From contig NC_134825.1 in assembly GCF_004210375.1 (NCBI RefSeq), forward strand, positions 8,990,001 to 9,054,000: a DNA stretch of 64,000 nucleotides, read 5' to 3'. Source of the stretch: Tachypleus tridentatus. Taxonomy: Eukaryota > Arthropoda > Merostomata > Xiphosura > Limulidae. Of the stretch, positions 46,310-58,950 are shown piece by piece. The position numbers and the translations under genes are program-made. Each line of letters begins with the position of its first letter. Positions within the stretch are counted from its first letter, which is position 1. The notes below the pieces were generated by a model. It was not told the DNA's origin and did not search any database. It was given only the letters and a program-made list of their open reading frames with translations.

Positions 46310-47507
46310 TTTTATTTCAAGTGGGTTTCTTGTCATCCAGAATGATTGCACCCCAATTAAACGTACAGACTTTAAACTCTTGAGCAACTTAATAAGCCAA
46401 CAATTCTGGAAAAATATTTTATACAAAAATATATCATTTTTAAGCCATTTTCCAGCACTGTTACACTTAAGATATATCTAAAACACATCCCTTTAAAATG
46501 GTGAACCGTATCGTTTTACAAATCTTCACATTATAACTTTTGTAATAGTTCATTTCAAAATAAAAGGTACATTTGCGAATTTATTCAGTCGTTTAGTAAA
46601 ACTAATAACACAAAAACACGAGTATTAATCGTTGAGGAACAATTTATTGATTCTGAAAAATTAACCACAAACAAATTGTATTACAACGTTGAAGCAACAA
46701 AAACATCAAGTTTGAAATTAATATCATGGTCAAAGTTAACTTAGTTTCTAAAGCATATTAACATACGAAAAATATACGTAAAAAATGCATTAATACCATA
46801 TTTGGCAAGAAAATCTGCCATTTATTAGAGTGAGTTATAAACAGACCTGACCCTAAATAAGACATGTATTGTTCACAAATATCTGTTTACTTACAGTAGT
46901 GCAACAGTAAAATTATAATTGTCTTAATGGTTCTCTCTGAGCTAAAAGTAGGCACCTTTCTTTTACTGACCTATATCTTTGTTCCTTTATACACAACTTG
47001 TGTTGTTTGTTTTAGCCACAAGTCATAGCTAGACAACCACAAACAAACAACGTTTCAAAGTTTTGTTTTTACAAACAATGGTAAATTTATGAAAGCAGAT
47101 AATAAAATCATTGAAACCAATTACCAATTCTGTGATAATGAAATTCACACAAGTATTGAATGTCTAATTTTTCTTTAACTTCAATATATGATACACAAAG
47201 TTAGACAGCTCTTACTGAACCAGTTAACATGTTAAACACTTATTTTGTTAATCTTTCTCCTCAGTATACATATTAATTTTAGTAAACCTTTTATCTTTAA
47301 TAATGCCTATTAAGATTATAAGTAAATATTTCATATAATTCCTTTTATATAATAAAAATTATTATAATTCTTAATCTAAAACTTTTTCATTAAAGCCAGT
47401 GAATGAAATATTTCTTTATAAAACTATGAGTTTAATTTCTTCTTTATTAAGTGGGTAAAGAAGGGGCTAGTTCATGACAGTTTTAGTAAACCCTGTAGTA
47501 ACAGGGT
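46310..47507. other. AT-rich stretch, nothing recognised
   Basis: No coding or repeat feature was supported. Confidence 0.4.
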
Positions 47508-47592
47508 ACCTGTAATCCATCTACCATGGACAATCAAATCCTGGTTTGTAGTGTCGCAAGTCTGAAAACTTACCATCTATCTACTGGGGGAC
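47508..47592 (-). repeat. SINE, family B/C, partial
   Basis: AATCCATCTACCATGGACAA, TCAAATCCTGGTTTGTAGTG, TCGCAAGTCTGAAAACTTAC and CTACTGGGGGAC follow the minus-strand B-box and head of the family. Its end overlaps the start of the next array. Confidence 0.6.
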
Positions 47593-48112
47593 CACTTAGT
47601 GTAACAAGTAGTGTGTAAAAACAAACCACAAGTAAGCTAGTACTGGGGGACCACTTAGTGTAACAAGTAGTGTGTAAAAACAAACTACAAGTAAGCTAGT
47701 ACTGGGGGACCACTTAGTGTAACAAGTAGTGTGTAAAAACAAACCACAAGTAAGCTAGTTCTGGGGGACCACTTAGTGTAACAAGTAGTGTGTAAAAACA
47801 AACCAGAAGTAAGCTAGTACTGGGGGACCACTTAGTGTAACAAGTAGTGTGTAAAAACAAACCACAAGTAAGCTAGTACTGGGGGACCACTTAGTGTAAC
47901 AAGTAGTGTGTAAAAACAAACCACAAGTAAGCTAGTACTGGGGGACCACTTAGTGTAACAAGTAGTGTGTAAAAATAAACTACAAGTAAGCTTATACTGG
48001 GGGACCACTTAGTGTAACAAGTAGTGTGTAAAAACAAACCACAAGTAAGCTAGTACTGGGGGACCACTTAGTGTAACAAGTAGTGTGTAAAAACAAACCA
48101 CAAGTAAGCTAG
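47581..48112. repeat. Minisatellite, unit 59 bp, 9 copies, unit includes the end of a SINE
   Basis: The unit is ACTGGGGGACCACTTAGTGT, AACAAGTAGTGTGTAAAAAC, AAACCACAAGTAAGCTAGT. Its first ten bases are the terminus of the SINE that abuts the array. Copies are nearly identical, so expansion is recent. Confidence 0.95.
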
Positions 48113-48240
48113 ATGCTCTAACTAACAGAAAATCACTTTCAGCTGTACATGGATTTGTTATAAGCATATTGTATGCATTTTTATTTTACATAAAGTTGAT
48201 TGGTTTGATTGCTGTTGAGCACAAAATTACTCAATGAAAC

Positions 48241-48362
48241 TCAATTATCAGTGTTGTTAGCTTGTAGACTAACTATTGAAACACAATTATCAGTGTTGTT
48301 AGCTTGTAGACTAACTATTGAAACACAATTATCAGTGTTGTTAGCTTGTAGACTAACTATTA
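48241..48362. repeat. Tandem repeat, 42 bp x 3
   Basis: CAATTATCAGTGTTGTTAGC plus TTGTAGACTAACTATTGAAA plus CA is repeated nearly exactly three times. Confidence 0.93.
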
Positions 48363-51300
48363 GCCACTTGTAGGCTTTTGACACAGGTAGCTTACTCAGA
48401 AAGAGATAATGTAAAACTTGTACTACAAATAAATAAAAACTCACTCTGAGATTATTTATATGATTACATATATAAAAAAATTAAAATATTTTCATATTTG
48501 TTTAATTACACTAAAACTGTTCAAACACAAGATTAAGTAGGTCTTGGCAAATTAACAAAGAGAGAAATTTCAGTAAACACTAAAATTTTACACACTACCA
48601 TCAGAGTTCGACCAAAAACCTACAAGTCTGTAACATTTCTAAGAACACAAATAAAATGGAGTGAAGTCATTATTTTGTCCAAACTAGAGTAGCCAGCATC
48701 ACCTGAAAACTGTTTTATACAGTGTGACCCAGTAAACTAGTAGCTGAACTTTACAGGCTTGATCTGAAATGATAGACGTCTGTTCTTTTTATAGATATGT
48801 ATTATGAATCTAAATCAAATGATCATGGATTCAGTAGCCCTGTTGTTTTCCTTTCCATATCTGTCAAATATTTATTATTCATACAGTTTATAATAAATAT
48901 GTAAAACATGGTAACACTGAAAAACATCTTCAATATAGATGTTTCTGAACTTACTTAAAATTCATCATCATCGATATATATAAAAAAAAACGTTTGTAAT
49001 ATTTGAACTACAAAAAAAAAACACAGAGTTGGTTTCATGTTCAATCATAAGTTTACAAATAGAAAGTATGATAAAAACTTTTAATAAATAACGTTAAGAG
49101 AAATGCTTAAATACAAGTAAAAATACTGTAGCTTTAGAGAAATAATAAATATCGATCAGAACATTTTATAACTGATTACATCAACAAGAACAGAAAGGAG
49201 TTAACGTTATTATTTAGTGTTCAGTGACCAATGAGTATTTTAACAACACTGTGTTTATTCTCATATTTAAGCCTTTCTCTATAATAGTTTCCCTTAACAA
49301 TGTTGTTTATTAAACCATATGTTTTATTATACATTCTATTACATTGTTACTGTTTAACCTGTTCTCTCTAAACTTCCAACTTAATACAAAAACTTGCTCT
49401 ATGCTAATGTTGTTTTGTAGTTAAAATGTTATATTATTTTTTTTGAGATAGTAATGCTTATGGCAGAATTTATGGAAATTCCAAATCATCCGTATTAAAG
49501 ACTTTACTTAATATTACAATGTTTTTTAATATTTATTATAAAACTTTGTTTTGCACCTGATGAATGAACTGCAATCACTAGGTTTAGTATAGTGAGTTGT
49601 AATATATCTTATTGTCTTGTCATCTGGTCTACACAACTGGCCTTTAAATACTGTCAAATTCAGAAACAATTCACACAGAATATAAGAGAAAAAAAAAACA
49701 TTCATGCCAAAGAATACCTTCCTAATCTGACAACTTAAAACATTACTGGATTTATGAAACAAAAATTTGATCAATTGGTTAAAGGCAATTAAAATAATAA
49801 GAAAACAAATCTAAGCAATAAAAAACCTAAGAATACAATGGTATAAAAAAACTAACAGAAAAACAAGTGACTAGCATCGCATCACTACCATAAAACTTTG
49901 AAGTTGAAGAATGGGTCAAAACATCAGTTGAAATAAACAATTTTTCAACTTAAGTTTTATTTCCTAGTTATACCAAATCATTATTTTAACTCTTTTCCCT
50001 CCAGTTAACATAAAAATTAAAAAATAATGTCTCTTCTCCTTAAAACAAAGCCACAGTTTGCATAACATAAACAGAAAAATATTTTGTCTTAAACTTATAA
50101 ACTCATTTCACCAATACATTATTTGCTACCATCTTTAACCAGAAGAAGCTTTTCTGATTGTGATGCTTACTGAAAATTACCTTTAAAAACCTTGTTAAAA
50201 CTGTGTATCTAGAATAAAGATGTTTAAATTATGTTGTTTAGTCTAACTTTATAAAAGTGTATGTTTTGTAATTTAAAATATATCATTAAAATAAAACTTC
50301 AACTCAAAGTTTCTATACAACCAACATGAGTTAAAACATTTCCTAATAGCTGTATTACTCTCAATTAAAACCACAGAAATTTGTGATATTCAAACACTTG
50401 ACCTGCAATCTTCACAGATATGACCTGTTATAAAGCAGCTTTGTAAACTCAACTGTTAATAAAAACTTCACTCAATACAGTGTACACTTATTTTAATTTT
50501 ATACAATTTACGTACTGTAACTGGATCCTCACTAAGCAAGGTGTATAATTATTTTGTTTTCATACAGTTCACTTACTGTAACTAGATCTTGTCTTATTTT
50601 AGCATTATGATTGCATTTGCATAGTACATCTATTCTAATTAACAATTATTTCCACATAGCACCTAGTATGTCTTAGAGAGAAATATATTTGTTAATGGTT
50701 TAGCAAAGATTATGAGCATTTTACATACAAGTTGAACATAACTTTTAATATTACTTGTTCAGCTGCAACAAAAACACTGCTGTCCTACTGAAACATCTAA
50801 CATTATTCTGAACTATGTGTACCTACACTCTTAACAAACTTGCCTTAAAGTTTCTTTAAAGAACCGTTTTTATGACAACATAATTAATAAATTACTTTAG
50901 TTTACCACCAAGATATAGAGACAACTGGGAGTTATATACTGTGCAAGTGAAAACACTTTATCACACACTCCAAGCTTCAACACATGATAGTAACTTGTAG
51001 CTACTACCTCAGAGGTTAGAAGTAATTCTGTGGCCAAGTCTGTCTACATATTGTTTGTAAAATGTAGGGAAAAAAGTCAATTTTTTACATTCATATAACT
51101 TATTTATGTCTGAAAAGTGCACTTGACTCTGCAAAATATATACACTTGTCAAGTGAATAGACTATCATTGAATATACACCTAATGTCATATTACACAAGT
51201 TCTGTTATTAATGCGTGTATGTTATACGTACTTGTCATACAACGTTAAATATCATATTGTTATTGCATTAAATAGCAGATTTATAATGTTTTCTATTGTA

Positions 51301-52225
51301 TTACCTTACACTGTGTTTGAGTATTAAAAATAATTTGACACTTTCTTCTGTCACTATTTCTAGACACCATTATGCAAATAGTCCTTGTACAAGTTTCTGA
51401 TAAACAATAAAACACATAATGTGCATGCACACAAAAACTCCACAAATTAATTTATGAACACAATGAAGAACAGATAATCAAGTGACAATACAAATCTATA
51501 ATTATATAATTAATTAAGTACGGAAAACGGTTTTGAATATCAATGTTTGACTGCAACAGAAACTAATTCAGTAGGTAGTTTTTCATGGCTACAAATGTAT
51601 AATTATATAAAACAAACTTAAGTACTGATAAAGTAACATTGTCTGACAAGGAAAACTTAATCCAACACATTAGTAACCTAGTTTAAATTTTTCTTTCTAT
51701 AATTTCTCTAACCATAAAGTATGAAATTCTTTAAATCACATAAATAGTTGTTCTATACAATCTAAACCTATAGTCTAATCTTGAAAGGGCTTCCAATGCT
51801 CAGTACATAAATATATTTTTAAGTCACATAGAAGATGCCACAAGACATAATCACCACACTCAAGTGTAAGATATGGATGTTGACATATGTAAAGAAAATT
51901 AACGTTGAATATCAAACAGAAAAGCTCGCATATCCACAAAGCCATACCATATATTGGTTTACAGAGAAAATCCACTGCCACTCATCACCTCTGGAGTGGA
52001 ACAGAAATTCCATATTATTATAAAGTGCACTTCTTTGCTGATGCAATTATGCAGAAATATGTTTTAATTCAAATATGTTCTTTATCAATTTTAAATATAA
52101 AACTGTCATAAGTTCACTAACAAGCTAGATTTAAAAGGTGCAACTTATTAACATGCAACAAATTCCTCTTAATATACAATAAACTGTATGTAACGAGAAC
52201 ACAATAGGGAACTAAAACCAGCTCC
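48363..52225. other. Downstream flank / possible 3' UTR of the nucleotidase gene
   Basis: Long AT-rich stretch without arrays, SINEs or recognised exons. The part next to 52226 on the minus strand must contain the NT5C3 3' UTR; the poly-A site could not be fixed by eye. Small overlapping frames at 51775-52111 have no motif. Confidence 0.35.
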
Positions 52226-52327
52226 TTACAAAATTCTCTGTAATAATCCATTCACAAGGTCCATCGATTGATCGTCAACTAAAACAATATCATAACCTTC
52301 GATGTACTTGGGAAGACTCTCTTCAAC
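52226..52327 (-). CDS. NT5C3: NT5C3 terminal exon
   Basis: 102 bp, 33 codons plus TAA. Encodes VEESLPKYIEGYDIVLVDDQ then SMDLVNGLLQRIL. Length and sequence match the family C-terminus, so the stop is natural. Confidence 0.95.
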   Translation of the reverse strand, partial: VEESLPKYIEGYDIVLVDDQSMDLVNGLLQRIL

Positions 52328-55300
52328 CTAGAAGAGAGAGGTACAATAATAACACTGTCTCAGATACGGACTAATCACATAAACTTGACAGTAGTATTGA
52401 GTATCACAACAGATGCTACTGTTGGAAGTAATGTTTCCACTTCTGTTTCAGGGATATCTCAAAGAAAGGATATGTTTTTCTAGATGTCACCAGACATATT
52501 ATTCTAAAATTATTCTACCCTTGTTTGTATTTTTTAAATAGTATTCCATAATTGGTTTAGTTTGTGTGTGTTGTACTGCACAATGTTAGCTATTCAGCTA
52601 ACTAATCGTTAGTGGTTAACACTCCTACGAAAAGACGTTTCTAGTCCTGATTTCTCCAAGCCCGTTCCCCTGGCTGTGGTTTTGCTAGATAGTAGATAGG
52701 GGCAGTGGGAATCTCGTTAATCCATTCATTAATGGATTTAAATGGCAATTTCATTTAAATACAAAATTATTAGCCTAATATTAATAACCTTTCAAGTTGC
52801 TCTGGGGCCTATTAGGCCCCACTTTTTGTAGGAGTGTTAATATCACCAAACATATTTTGACTATTAACAATTAATGATAATACATTTTGTATATATATAA
52901 ATTGTTAAGGAAATGTAATACACCTATTGGTTTTCTTCAGACACTGACAAATATCAAAAATACTACTGTTGTATGTAAACAATAAATGAATAAATGATGA
53001 ATAAATTAGAGCTATAATGATATGTATCATGATTGTAAGTGTAATTACAATGGTAATGTGCAAAAGATTTCCATACCTTGTGGTTCAGGAATCCAATACG
53101 AAGCACGTTTGCAGGTTGTGGAACCCCATCAGCCATCTGGAGGTCCCCAAGAGAATCTCCCAACAGAATAATGTTGTTACGGTGTTTCAGTTGGTTAAAG
53201 TACTCACTATTGTGAATGGAAGACTGGTTTTTGTTGAACATGTGAATTACTTCTCCTTTAAAACCAATAGTGTTGCCCTTAAATATAAGAACAAAAAACA
53301 TCTGTAACCCACTAATGTACCAGGTTCTCATTAAGAAACAGATTATGATTTCAAAGACATTTACCAAAAAAATTGTTTTATTTTTCACAATATTGTAATA
53401 TATTTGTTATTATTTTTGCAAAACTAATAAAATGCTACCTGTATTCTAATGCCCATGGGGAATTGAGACCTAGGTTTTAGAGCTGTAAGACTATATATTA
53501 ACACTGACCCACAAGAGGGAACTATATATGAGAGATATTATACTGAGTTAAACAAATATTAACACACATAAAATAATGCTGTTTTAATGTATTTAAAGTA
53601 TTTATAATGAGCTAAAGAGTTATCTTAAAAAGTTATTTCATTTCTTATTAATTATAGTGAGCTAGAGTTTACTATGTGATGAAGTAACATGTTACTGTAT
53701 CATAAATAATTATGAGCTAAAGAATTTAATAAGAAATGAAATAATAACATGTTACTATATTATAAGTCCTATCACAGGCCAAAGAGTTCACTATACGATG
53801 AAATAACAGTGTTAAACAATATGTTAAGACAGATGGCAGGGATCTTTTCCAAAGTCTGGAAACTGAGCTTATTACAAAAAAAAAAACAGAGTAACATGCA
53901 CCACTGTAAATTTAAAATCCACCCCACAAAAAGATTTGTTACAAGTTACTCAAACAATTCTAAAATAAGAAAAACAAAATCAGCACTGTTCATATAAATA
54001 AGCACAGGAACTGGAACATTACCTCTTCATCAAAATCCATGAAGTTTCCAACAAATTTCATGTTTGGATAGAGAGTACCAAAATGTGTCAGAACCTCTTT
54101 TACAAGGTCCCCGAGACCAGCTGAGAATATTAATAAGGGGATCCCATTTCTGTTTAAGGTGTCAAATAATACCTCACACCCACTCCTGAAAAGTCATTTG
54201 TATAATTACAATTAACAATATGCAATAGCTCACAACCACACCTGTAAAGTGTTTGTATAATGTACAATTAATACCAATAGTTCACAAATATTACTCAAAA
54301 CATATTTAATTACAATCAATAATAAATAGCTCACAACCACTACTGAAAAATTGTTTGTATAATTACAACTAATAACAAATATTAGCTCACAACCATCCCT
54401 GAAAAACTGTTGTATAATTATAATTAATAAAAAAAATAATAGCTCACAACCATTCTTGAAAAATTGTTTGTACAGTTACAATTAATAACAGCTCTCAACC
54501 ACTCCTGAAAAACTGTTTGCATAATTACAATTAATAACAATAGTTCACAACCACTATTGAAAAATTATTTGTAATAATTACAACTAATAACAAATAATAG
54601 CTCACAACTACTCCTGGAAAACTGTTTGAATAATTACAATTAATAAGTTAATTATTCTACTATGGCTTAAAGTTTACAAAAACACTTGAAAATCAATAAG
54701 GTTTTTTTAACTACTAAAACTTAAGACAGTCTTATCAGCCCATTACATGAATGGCAAAATAATAAAACATAAACATTATAATTCATTACATACTACTGTT
54801 CAAGTAGACAGTTAATAGTAGTTATTAAAATTATTCTTTTCATTTAAAACAAGATGTACAACATAATAATAAATGGACACACATGTTAGTTTTAAAGTAA
54901 ATAAAAACTAAATATTACCATTAAGAACATAATACTCAACAGAACAAAATATTAATCAGCTGATATACACTTAGTAGTATTGTTTTGTACCTGTTCAATA
55001 GAATCAGAGCTTTAACCTGCTGAAACACACTTTTACTTTGGCCTCAAAATAACTTCTACTGTGACCAGCAAAACAACTTTAAAAAAACTAATTACAGCCT
55101 GCTGAAGTCAGAACACTACAAAATAGGTTTCAATTTTGGCCAGCTAAAACCAAGACAACTTCAAACACATTTTTTCTATAGTTTATTGAACCAGAATAAT
55201 TCCAAACTCACTTCACCTACAGCTTGCTGAAACTAGCATAACTCTAAATACACGTACACTTTAACCAATAACAACAACAACAAAGTACAACTCTAGATAC

Positions 55301-57067
55301 ACATATACTTTGGCCTGCTAAATCCAAGACAACCTTAAACTCGCTTCAACTATGGTGTGATAAAACCAGAACATACCTCAAACTTTAATAACAAGTCCAA
55401 AAAACTTCAATTACAGCCCAATAAAACCAGGACAGCACCAAATTCCCTTCTACTACAGCCTACCAGAACCAAGGCAATTCCAAATACACTTCCACTAGGC
55501 TAACTAAAACCAAGATAATCTCAGACATATTCCAACTATAGCCTACTTAAACTGGGATGACTCCAAACACATTTTACCTTGATCTGCTAAATGAAGGACA
55601 ACCCCAGACATACATCAAGTATAGCCTGCTAAAACTAGAACAATACCCCAAATACTCTTACTTTATCTCAGAACAGCCCCATATACAATTTTATTTTACC
55701 TTAGGACACCTCATCAATAGCATGTTAAAATAAAAACAACACCTAACACATCTCAACAACAGCTTTTTACAATAAAGGCAAGAACAACACCTAAAACACT
55801 GGTACAATGAACTAGTGTTTTTAAATTTGCTAATTATAGTACCTTTGTACTGTACACAAACAAATAATTGTTTATGATACAACAACCACAGGAAGAGAGA
55901 ATTCATACTTTAACATAAGTTGCTTTAGTTTGTTACACAATGGTAGTAAACACACACAGCACATTTGTCATGTACTGTTTCAGAAAACATGCACTACAAA
56001 AACAATACAAGCTCAGACAATATATTGAAACATATTTAGTTGGTTATTTTTCAGCCGTACCTCAACATGACATCAGAACTTTTCACCATTTTTGTGAAGT
56101 CACCTTTTTTTACTCCACTTGTCCCCACAACATGGTGAGCTTGTGTATACCTACAAGACAAAAGGGTATTATAATATTCTGTAATCTAAATGAACATACA
56201 AAACAAGTAATGTATAATAATTAATACCTCTAATAGTAACCTTACTGTCTTCTTAGTCAGTGCTCAGTAACTGCAATAAGATGTTCCTGTGTTAGATTGT
56301 TATACATTTAACAATAGCTTTTGTGAAGACCTCTAATAGCAACCTTAGTGTCTTGGTCAGTGCTCAGTAACTGCAATAGGATGTTCCTGTGTTAAATTGT
56401 TATATTTTAACAATAGCTTTTGTGAAAGAAACAAGCAACAAGATTTAAACATATAATAAAGTAGTAACCAACAACTCTAATAAAATTAGTGAAAGTAACA
56501 ATCACAAATATCATTATGAATTGGAATGATAATTGAAACAGTTAGTCAAGAAAATTGAACCTTATATGAATAATGACCACATCGTATATAAAATGTGTGA
56601 TATATCACGAACTAACTGAAAAGTTAATGCTACTCTCAACATCTAGCTAATAACAAAATAAAACACAAGTCAGAATTTGGTCACATTTATCTCTTTGATA
56701 TATACAAGAAATATATACATTCTTCATGTTACGTTCATTATTTCATCCAAAAGTTGCAATCCATTCAGTCTAAAAACACAGATATACCTGATGCCTCTTT
56801 TATAATGTTACCATTATATGGTGTGAAGTCTCAATTATTTTAGTCTTAAAACAAAAATGGAAGTATTATTTTATCACATCATTAGCTTAGTGATTATCTT
56901 AAGTTATCCTGTAATTAGCACATACAGCTTCTTTCAGTATAAACAAAATAACAAAAATATATGAATTAACTGAGTACTTACCATTCTACCATTTTTGGAA
57001 TTTTGTCCTCAATACTGATGGTTGGATCTATTTCAATAGGATAATACTTACTGTGTAGATCTTTAGC
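52226..57067 (-). CDS. NT5C3: Cytosolic 5'-nucleotidase III (NT5C3-type), five 3' coding exons
   Basis: HAD-superfamily enzyme that dephosphorylates nucleoside monophosphates in the cytosol (pyrimidine NMPs and/or m7GMP in the family). Five exons, 57067-56982, 56150-56061, 54185-54023, 53277-53077 and 52327-52226, all have AG/GT borders and join in phase to 642 bp, 213 residues plus TAA. Visible in order: YYPIEIDPTISIEDKIPKMV, EWYTQAHH, SSDVML, PLLIFSAGLGDLVKEV (catalytic motif II Ser), NFMDFDEE, GFKGEVIHMFNK, NIILLGDSLGDLQMADGV (motif IV Asp residues), YDIVLVDDQSMDL. Tyr after EW matches the vertebrate IIIA form as I recall it, Trp being typical of IIIB; substrate preference remains open. 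The N-terminal third with the DxDxT nucleophile was not found. Introns carry a MITE and several minisatellites. Confidence 0.95.
52616..52840. mobile_element. TTAA-flanked MITE, piggyBac-type ends, in the last NT5C3 intron
   Basis: TTAA at 52616 and 52837 flank inverted ends CACTCCTACGAAAAG and (right, inverted) CACTCCTACAAAAAG. The 217-bp interior has the palindrome GGGGCCTATTAGGCCCC near the right end and other small inverted repeats. It has no ORF. TTAA target duplication with short TIRs is characteristic of piggyBac-type transposons and their MITEs. Confidence 0.85.
53077..53277 (-). CDS. NT5C3: NT5C3 exon d (HAD motif IV)
   Basis: 201 bp, 67 codons, phase 0 at both ends. Encodes GNTIGFKGEVIHMFNK, EYFNQLKHRNNIILLGDS, LGDLQMADGV and LRIGFLNHK. 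The GDS-x-GDxxMADG signature gives the metal-binding Asp residues. Confidence 0.96.
54023..54185 (-). CDS. NT5C3: NT5C3 exon c (HAD motif II)
   Basis: 163 bp. The acceptor TTTTCAG is followed by GAGTGGGTGTGAG. Encodes SGCEVLFDTL, then GIPLLIFSAGLGDLVKEV and NMKFVGNFMDFDEE, ending at a codon boundary before GTAATG. The acceptor-proximal sequence is duplicated in the adjacent minisatellite. Confidence 0.95.
54186..54660. repeat. Intronic minisatellite containing copies of an NT5C3 splice acceptor, unit about 52-58 bp, 8-9 copies
   Basis: Each unit has AGCTCACAACCACTCCTGAA, AAACTGTTTGTATAATTACA and ATTAATAACAATAG with variation. The CACAACCACTCCTGAAAA part mirrors the border of exon c (CACACCCACTCCTGAAAAG), so on the gene strand several units present a TTTTTCAG|GAGTGG-type acceptor. 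Confidence 0.9.
55000..55690. repeat. Degenerate intronic tandem repeat, unit about 55-60 bp, about 12 copies
   Basis: Recurring order: ACAGCCTGCTGAAACCAG, AACAACTCCAAATACACTTC and TACTATAGCCTGCTAAAACC, with heavy divergence between copies. Confidence 0.7.
56061..56150 (-). CDS. NT5C3: NT5C3 exon b
   Basis: 90 bp between TTGTAG and GTACGG. Completes the Trp codon, then YTQAHHVVGTSGVKKGDFTK and MVKSSDVML, ending in a split Arg codon. Confidence 0.93.
56226..56425. repeat. Intronic direct duplication, about 103 bp x 2
   Basis: CCTCTAATAG(T/C)AACCTTA, GTCAGTGCTCAGTAACTGCA, GATGTTCCTGTGTTA and TTAACAATAGCTTTTGTGAA occur twice. Confidence 0.93.
56982..57067 (-). CDS. NT5C3: NT5C3 exon a (start of the visible part)
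   Basis: 86 bp, starting in phase 0 after TTCTAG and ending EW with a split Trp codon before GTAAGT. Encodes AKDLHSKYYPIEIDPTISIE and on to KMVE. It is the first exon visible; more must precede it. Confidence 0.93.
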
Positions 57068-58630
57068 CTAGAAGAAACAATAAAGGTGAAATTTAAGACA
57101 GACATACTTCCTTACTGTGACTAATAAAATGTTTTGTGTATCTTTACAAAAGTTTGCAAGCTTTCAGTAAGTATTAAGCTTTTTGTTTACAGCAAATCAG
57201 AATTTTGAATGAAGTATTTTAATTAAAAATGTCTCCCTGAATGTATAAAGTCAAGGTGTTGATTGTTCCTAGTGTATTGATTTTTATATTAAGATTAAAA
57301 ATACTTTTTTTTTTATACATCTGAAAATTCTCAATTTTCACTTATTAATTTATAAAACACCTAAACAAATTACCACATATTATTATTCATTAAACCCTCA
57401 TATTTTATGTTATTTTCTCTAAAGTACTGTTATATGAAGTTGGTCAAATTGACTGACTTCGCAACCACCATACAAAAATACAAAATAAATCTAAACATCC
57501 ATTTTTCTTCATTTTCTTAGAATGACTCCAAATTGTAACATGAAACCACATTTCCTTATCCTAAATAGCTTTAAATGTCAACAGTAAAGTTCTGTTTACA
57601 CTTAAATTTTAATGTCTAGCTAATAATCCCAACATACTAATTGTAAATCACTTGGTGAACATGTTGCTCATATCATTCTATCAAACTACATAAACCATGA
57701 GCTACTCGTGAGCATACCTTGTGAAAAGTTTTTATTACTCTTATTTTTTATTTTACCAAGTCTAACCTAAAACATTTCTATACTTACATTTTAGTTACTT
57801 TTATAGTAAATAAATATATAAACAATACACAAGAGAAAGCAAGAAATATAACACTAACATGGGCTTTACTGTCAACTATCAATGAATCTTAAACCAACTC
57901 GTTTGTATTAATGGTATGAATAAACTGAAGAACACAGAAAAATAATACATAAAAATCAAACAATGTCCTCTTACTAGCAACATTTTTCTGGCTTTCTAAC
58001 TATGTGATGAGAGCCATTAAAAATACAGTTAAGTTCATTAATGTATTTACCACGGGAATAAAATTTGAACTGGTAGTGAAATAAGACAATTCTCTGTACA
58101 TATGACATATAGATTAATACCTTGGCTCTTAATTGGTTATAACTAGTACAGTAATAAAAATCAGAAAAAAAATAATGGTAATTCCTGAAAGAAAGGATGT
58201 AACAAGTTGGTGTAGCAAGAAGGTCTGATTTTCTAGCTTATGACTGTGAAGCCAAATACCACTGAGGGCCACAAAAAATATGTATATTTTGCCTGAGTAA
58301 TAGTAATATTACAATGACTAATTAATGTTAAATTTCACTCTTTTTGGAAGAGTGGTAAATAAATTAGAGAAGAGAGAATACCTGAAGGAAAAAATTTTCA
58401 CAGTTTTCACACCAAGGAAACTGAGGATTGTTTTTAATATTGCCTTATAAAATTATGAACTTAAAATTTATATCACATCAAAATTTGGATTATTAGTACA
58501 TATTTATGCCAAGTTTACTTGTATAATATACAATACAGAAACTTAAATTTTGAATTTAACACAATAAAACCTTATGACATGGGCAGAAAAGGATACCCAT
58601 ACAGAAAAAGAGAAACATAATCTGATACAA
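57068..58630. other. AT-rich stretch upstream of visible NT5C3 exons
   Basis: I looked on the minus strand for an exon coding the DFDMTL nucleophile region and the CPTCH-like segment and did not find one. Nothing else was recognised. Confidence 0.4.
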
Positions 58631-58950
58631 TAAGTCTCAAAAGTAGAGGAATGAAATAAGGAGGAACAGGTATACCAGGCTAAACTAGCAAAGAGAAAGG
58701 AATTAACCTCTACAGAAGACAGGAGTACACTGAATGTCTCAAAAGTAGAGGAATGAAATAAGGAGGAACAGGTGTACCAGGCTAAACTAGCAAAGAGAAA
58801 GGAATTAACCTCTACAGAAGACAGGAGTACACTGAATGTCTCAAAAGTAGAGGAATGAAATAAGGAGAAACAGGTGAACCAGGCTAAACTAGCAAAGAAA
58901 AGGAATTAACCTCTACAGAAGACTGGATTACACTGAATGTCTCAAAAGGT
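58631..58950. repeat. Tandem repeat, about 102 bp x 3
   Basis: AATGTCTCAAAAGTAGAGGA, ATGAAATAAGGAGGAACAGG, ACCAGGCTAAACTAGCAAAG and GAATTAACCTCTACAGAAGA recur three times. Confidence 0.93.

Noticed and set aside
46230-46481. 83-codon frame beginning MTYEGQNVVLSLS
   Set aside because: It lies in the right inverted arm of the Penelope-like element and runs into AT-rich flank; noncoding repeat sequence.
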